NCBI GenBank assembly: GCA_033763635.1
Contig: JANRKG010000203.1
Location: forward strand, 1-14,482
Origin: JANRKG01 sp033763635
Lineage (GTDB): Bacteria; Cyanobacteriota; Cyanobacteriia; GCF-001939115
Length of the DNA stretch: 14,482 nucleotides
Direction of reading: 5' to 3'
This document shows, piece by piece, positions 13,103 to 14,482 of this stretch (positions are counted from its first letter, which is position 1; every line of letters begins with the position of its first letter). The position numbers and the translations under genes were made by a program. A model generated the notes under the pieces. It did no database searches. It was given only the letters and a program-made list of their open reading frames with translations, and was not told the origin of the DNA.

Positions 13103-14482
13103 ATGAAAGTTACCCAGGAAAAACTCCCCGCCAGCCGCCTGAGCTTAGAGATCGAGATTTCGCCAGATATGTCAAAACAAGCCTACGAGAAGGCCATTCA
13201 AGACCTGACTCGCTCGGCTAACATTCCTGGGTTTCGTAAGGGCAAGGTTCCCCGCCAGGTGTTGCTACAACGATTTGGCAACGTCCGTATTAAGGCGATG
13301 GCCTTAGAAGATTTGCTGGAAAAGACAATTCAACAAGCGCTCCAGCAAGAAAAGATCGCGGCCCTTGGCAACTACGAACTGCGGTCTTCTTTTGAAGAAT
13401 TGTTAGGCCAGTTTGAACCAGGAAAAGCCCTGACATTTGCAGCAGCAGTTGATGTGCAACCCGAAGCCACCCTCACCCAATATCAAGGGTTCACGATTCA
13501 GGCGGAAGAGGTGAAGCCTGATCCCAATCGGGTTGATGAACTGTTGGAGCAGCGGCGGAAATCATCGGCAACCCTCGTTCCCGTTGAAGATCGGCCCGCC
13601 CAAATGGGAGATGTGGCGATCGTAGACTTTGCGGGTCGCAAGGCTGACACGGAAGAAGCCCCCGGAGAGCCAATTTCAGGGGCACAGGCGAAAGACTTTC
13701 AGATTGAAATGGAAGAAGGCCGCTTTATTGCTGGCTTTGTAGATGGCATCGTCGGGATGAATCCAGGAGATAATCACGAATTTACAGTGACCTTCCCAGA
13801 AGACTATCCAGAAGAATCCATTGCAGGCCAACCCGCCATTTTCAACGTCACTTTGAAGGAACTCAAAACGCGGGATTTGCCAGAACTAGATGACGATTTA
13901 GCCAAAGAAATCAGCGAATTTGAAACCCTGGCGGAACTCAGAGCGTCCCTGGAAGAACGTTTCCAGAAAGAGGCCGATCGCAAAACTGCCACGAACAAAG
14001 AACAGGCCATCCTGAAAGAATTGGTGCAATACCTGGAGGTCGATCTGCCAGAGAGCCTGATTGAACAGGAAGTCACCTACATGCTGACTCAGACAGCGAT
14101 GCAGCTTCAAAATCAGGGGTTAGACTACCAGCAACTCCTGAACCGAGATACGATTCCGGATTTGCGGCAACGCCTTCGCCCAGAAGCGATCGAGCGCATT
14201 AAGCGCACCTTAGCGCTGGGAGAAGTTGCTAAGAAAGAATCCCTCACGGCGGACGAAGCAGCGGTCCAGGCGCGTATCAATGAAATCAAACAGGACTACA
14301 AAGAGGGAGAAATTGACCTGGCTCGTCTCCAAGAAGTCGTCCATGAAGAACTGTTAAAAGAAAAAATCATTGGATGGCTAGAGGAAAATTCTACGCTTGA
14401 ACTGGTACCGGAAGGCACACTGAAGCAGTCCGAGCCAGAACCAGCCCCAGCAGAACCGGAGATTGAGGCATCCGAGGCCACG
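13103..14482 (+). CDS. tig: Trigger factor (ribosome-associated chaperone and peptidyl-prolyl isomerase), partial at C-terminus
   Basis: 460 codons from ATG 13103, open at the window edge; the family is usually about 430-480 residues, so little is missing. It binds near the ribosome exit tunnel and shields nascent chains. The N-terminal ribosome-binding domain carries the signature GFRKGKVP at 43-50. The FKBP-type isomerase domain spans about 165-257 (MGDVAIVDFAG, GFVDGIVGM, FPEDYP). The rest is the helical chaperone domain (about 260-440), followed by a Glu/Pro/Ala-rich tail (SEPEPAPAEPE) seen in cyanobacterial trigger factors. The ribosome site is weak (GAAG four bases before the ATG). It is divergent from asd. 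In many cyanobacteria clpP and clpX come next, beyond this window. Confidence 0.96.
   Translation, partial: MKVTQEKLPASRLSLEIEISPDMSKQAYEKAIQDLTRSANIPGFRKGKVPRQVLLQRFGNVRIKAMALEDLLEKTIQQALQQEKIAALGNYELRSSFEELLGQFEPGKALTFAAAVDVQPEATLTQYQGFTIQAEEVKPDPNRVDELLEQRRKSSATLVPVEDRPAQMGDVAIVDFAGRKADTEEAPGEPISGAQAKDFQIEMEEGRFIAGFVDGIVGMNPGDNHEFTVTFPEDYPEESIAGQPAIFNVTLKELKTRDLPELDDDLAKEISEFETLAELRASLEERFQKEADRKTATNKEQAILKELVQYLEVDLPESLIEQEVTYMLTQTAMQLQNQGLDYQQLLNRDTIPDLRQRLRPEAIERIKRTLALGEVAKKESLTADEAAVQARINEIKQDYKEGEIDLARLQEVVHEELLKEKIIGWLEENSTLELVPEGTLKQSEPEPAPAEPEIEASEAT

Noticed and set aside
1..14482. tRNA, rRNA, insertion sequence, transposase or phage integration signs.
   Set aside because: No tRNA-like cloverleaf, rRNA segment, transposase motif, or terminal repeats with target duplication were seen on either strand.

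Overview
The window reads as cyanobacterial chromosome. Evidence: frequent CGATCG cores with complete HIP1 octamers (GCGATCGC at 3936-3943 and 5789-5796), a short CCATTTCC-type tandem repeat between genes, a palindromic GCTGAGCGAAG-type hairpin of the kind scattered through cyanobacterial genomes, and proteins typical of the phylum (orthocaspase-like protein, DUF3352 protein, RNase J, an Asp/Pro-rich-tailed trigger factor). I cannot name a genus. The window cuts a gene at both ends: the caspase-like gene at base 1 and tig at base 14482.

Layout. (1) 1-2208, minus: a long caspase-fold protein, open to the left edge, with exact 53-residue tandem repeats, a proline-rich stalk and a membrane segment. 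Its predicted catalytic cysteine is replaced by glycine. (2) 2209-2582: divergent control region with a perfect 15-bp palindrome. (3) 2583-4223, plus: an unrecognised 546-residue acidic, heptad-repeat protein ending in a hydrophobic helix and a helix-turn-helix. (4) 4307-6205, plus: a two-gene ABC uptake cassette, an NMT1/THI5-type substrate-binding lipoprotein followed by an ATPase, with no permease in the window. (5) 6206-6324: convergent gap filled by a long hairpin. (6) 6325-7992, minus: exported DUF3352 protein. (7) 8223-8498, plus: small unrecognised protein, tail to tail with RNase J.

(8) 8512-12655, minus: asd - dapA - rnj. Asd and DapA are the second and third steps from aspartate towards lysine and diaminopimelate, so they supply both protein synthesis and peptidoglycan. 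RNase J follows after a 326-bp leader. (9) 12656-13102: divergent control region. (10) 13103 to the right edge, plus: tig, the ribosome-bound chaperone trigger factor. In many cyanobacteria tig is followed by clpP and clpX; that part is outside this window.

The right half (about 8.2 kb onward) is housekeeping and ordinary. The left half (1 to about 6.3 kb) is accessory in character. The most unusual material is the divergent pair formed by the active-site-substituted caspase-like protein and the hydrophobic-helix/HTH protein, both rich in short in-frame repeats.
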